Source: Leptolinea sp. UBA5203 (lineage in GTDB: Bacteria; Chloroflexota; Anaerolineae; Anaerolineales; Anaerolineaceae). From it: 64,000 nucleotides of DNA. The stretch covers positions 1-64,000 of the forward strand of contig DHVR01000030.1 in assembly GCA_002412765.1 (NCBI GenBank). The letters are read 5' to 3'. Shown here one piece after another: positions 63,526-64,000 of the stretch. Position 1 is the stretch's first letter. Each line of letters begins with the position of its first letter. The notes under the pieces were generated by a model that was given only the letters and a program-made list of their open reading frames with translations, had not been told where the DNA came from and did not search any database. The translations under genes were made by a program, and so were the position numbers.

Positions 63526-64000
63526 TTAGTTATTTTCAGGGCGAGCTAAGAAATCTAATGTATTTAAATATTTTTTGGCTATTTCGGGTGTGTGTGGACC
63601 TTTTTTTGAAATGACATCAAACAATCTATCCATATCTCTAAAATTCCAATCAACACATTTTTGTAAGTTTTTTGTACCATTTTTAAAGGGGATATTTTCG
63701 TATGAAGTAACGCCTACTAATTCTTGATTATTCAATTTCATTTGTGCCGAAGGTGTTAAAACCACCCCTATCCAATCAGTAGTTTCATGCCAACTTGCAG
63801 CTTCATCAACAGCGTAACCCACCATAATATTCGCCTTTGTTGAGTATTCACCATAGCTTATTGCACCACGCAATGGCAATTCGAGCTCAAGTGCATATGG
63901 AAGCAACCACGCACAAATTTTTGCATGAATTTCAATTACTACGTTAGAAGGTCCTGATGTAAACAATACAATTGTGTCTGAAACACTTATTACCTTCGTT
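63526..64000 (-). CDS. Partial gene, uncharacterised cyclase-like-fold protein (5' end outside window)
   Basis: The frame is open to the right edge; about 158 C-terminal residues are visible. The upstream part reads VISVSDTIVLFTSG, followed by LPLRGAISYGEY and DWIGVVLTP. The set SDTI, RGAISYG and a WxG strand is the pattern of a widespread group of uncharacterised proteins that resemble class III nucleotidyl cyclases. Whether it is catalytic cannot be told without the N terminus, where the expected first motif (D-x-L-G-F) would lie. The gene is AT-rich compared with the window and follows a repeat-containing spacer, so it may be accessory. Confidence 0.6.
   Translation of the reverse strand, partial: TKVISVSDTIVLFTSGPSNVVIEIHAKICAWLLPYALELELPLRGAISYGEYSTKANIMVGYAVDEAASWHETTDWIGVVLTPSAQMKLNNQELVGVTSYENIPFKNGTKNLQKCVDWNFRDMDRLFDVISKKGPHTPEIAKKYLNTLDFLARPENN

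Noticed and set aside
1..64000. tRNA or rRNA genes, riboswitches and phage integrase sites
   Set aside because: No convincing T-loop, rRNA or known riboswitch signature was seen by eye; a covariance search would be needed to exclude small RNAs.

Overview
This 64 kb window looks like chromosomal DNA from a Chloroflexota bacterium, probably of the Anaerolineae type. That is an inference from gene content: LacI-type sensors fused to signalling modules, MalT-like LuxR ATPase regulators, substrate-binding/von Willebrand A (vWA) lipoproteins, beta-propeller lipoproteins, many small DUF proteins, and long intergenic repeats that mark accessory DNA. There are no rRNA or tRNA genes, no CRISPR array, no recognisable transposase and no phage genes. 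Most genes stand alone or in runs of two to six.

Left part (1-24.9 kb). A LacI regulator and a GH36 alpha-galactosidase form a sugar-use locus with a perfect TTACCGGTAA-centred operator. Then come a methyltransferase-like protein, two alpha/beta hydrolases, a DUF3267 zincin, a YqfO/NIF3-like protein and an unusual soluble chemoreceptor with a LacI-type sugar-binding domain. A BcsA-like PilZ glycosyltransferase with a membrane-anchored jelly-roll-like partner (12.0-15.3 kb) diverges from an operon of two substrate-binding-like proteins, one carrying a vWA domain, and a coiled-coil membrane protein (15.8-19.5 kb). Small DUF3795, EamA, DUF1761 and UbiA genes follow.

Accessory region (24.8-31.9 kb). 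Seven tandem copies of a ~304 bp unit, each with four nested inverted repeats, lie between an AT-rich orphan gene and a CPBP protease gene. A diverged copy of the ubiA 3' end and its downstream DNA recurs about 4.5 kb away, in front of a TolB-like lipoprotein gene. Further copies of the repeat lie at 30.7 kb and, in the opposite orientation, at 7.1 kb.

Middle part (32-48 kb). A 1235-residue fusion protein (PHP phosphoesterase, sCache, two PAS, CBS pair, DUF294 nucleotidyltransferase) sits downstream of an acetate-type SSS symporter and its DUF485 partner, separated from them by an intrinsic terminator. A PerR-like regulator and catalase follow, then a racemase, DegV, DinB, an ammonium transporter divergent from a NarL-type two-component system, GNAT, GlsB/YeaQ, a DHCW cupin and a SnoaL-like protein.

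Right part (48.8-64 kb). An ion-channel-like membrane protein, an NHL-repeat lipoprotein, a MalT-like LuxR regulator, a six-gene flavodoxin/membrane operon, a TetR repressor with a consensus promoter and two operators, a kinase-like protein with a degenerate P-loop, a CatE-like VOC protein, a DUF1566 membrane protein, HIT, alpha/beta hydrolase and UPF0158 proteins. The last gene runs off the right edge and resembles uncharacterised proteins with a nucleotidyl-cyclase-like motif pattern. The most unusual items are the PHP-to-DUF294 fusion, the LacI-sensor chemoreceptor, and the tandem hairpin array with its flanking duplication.
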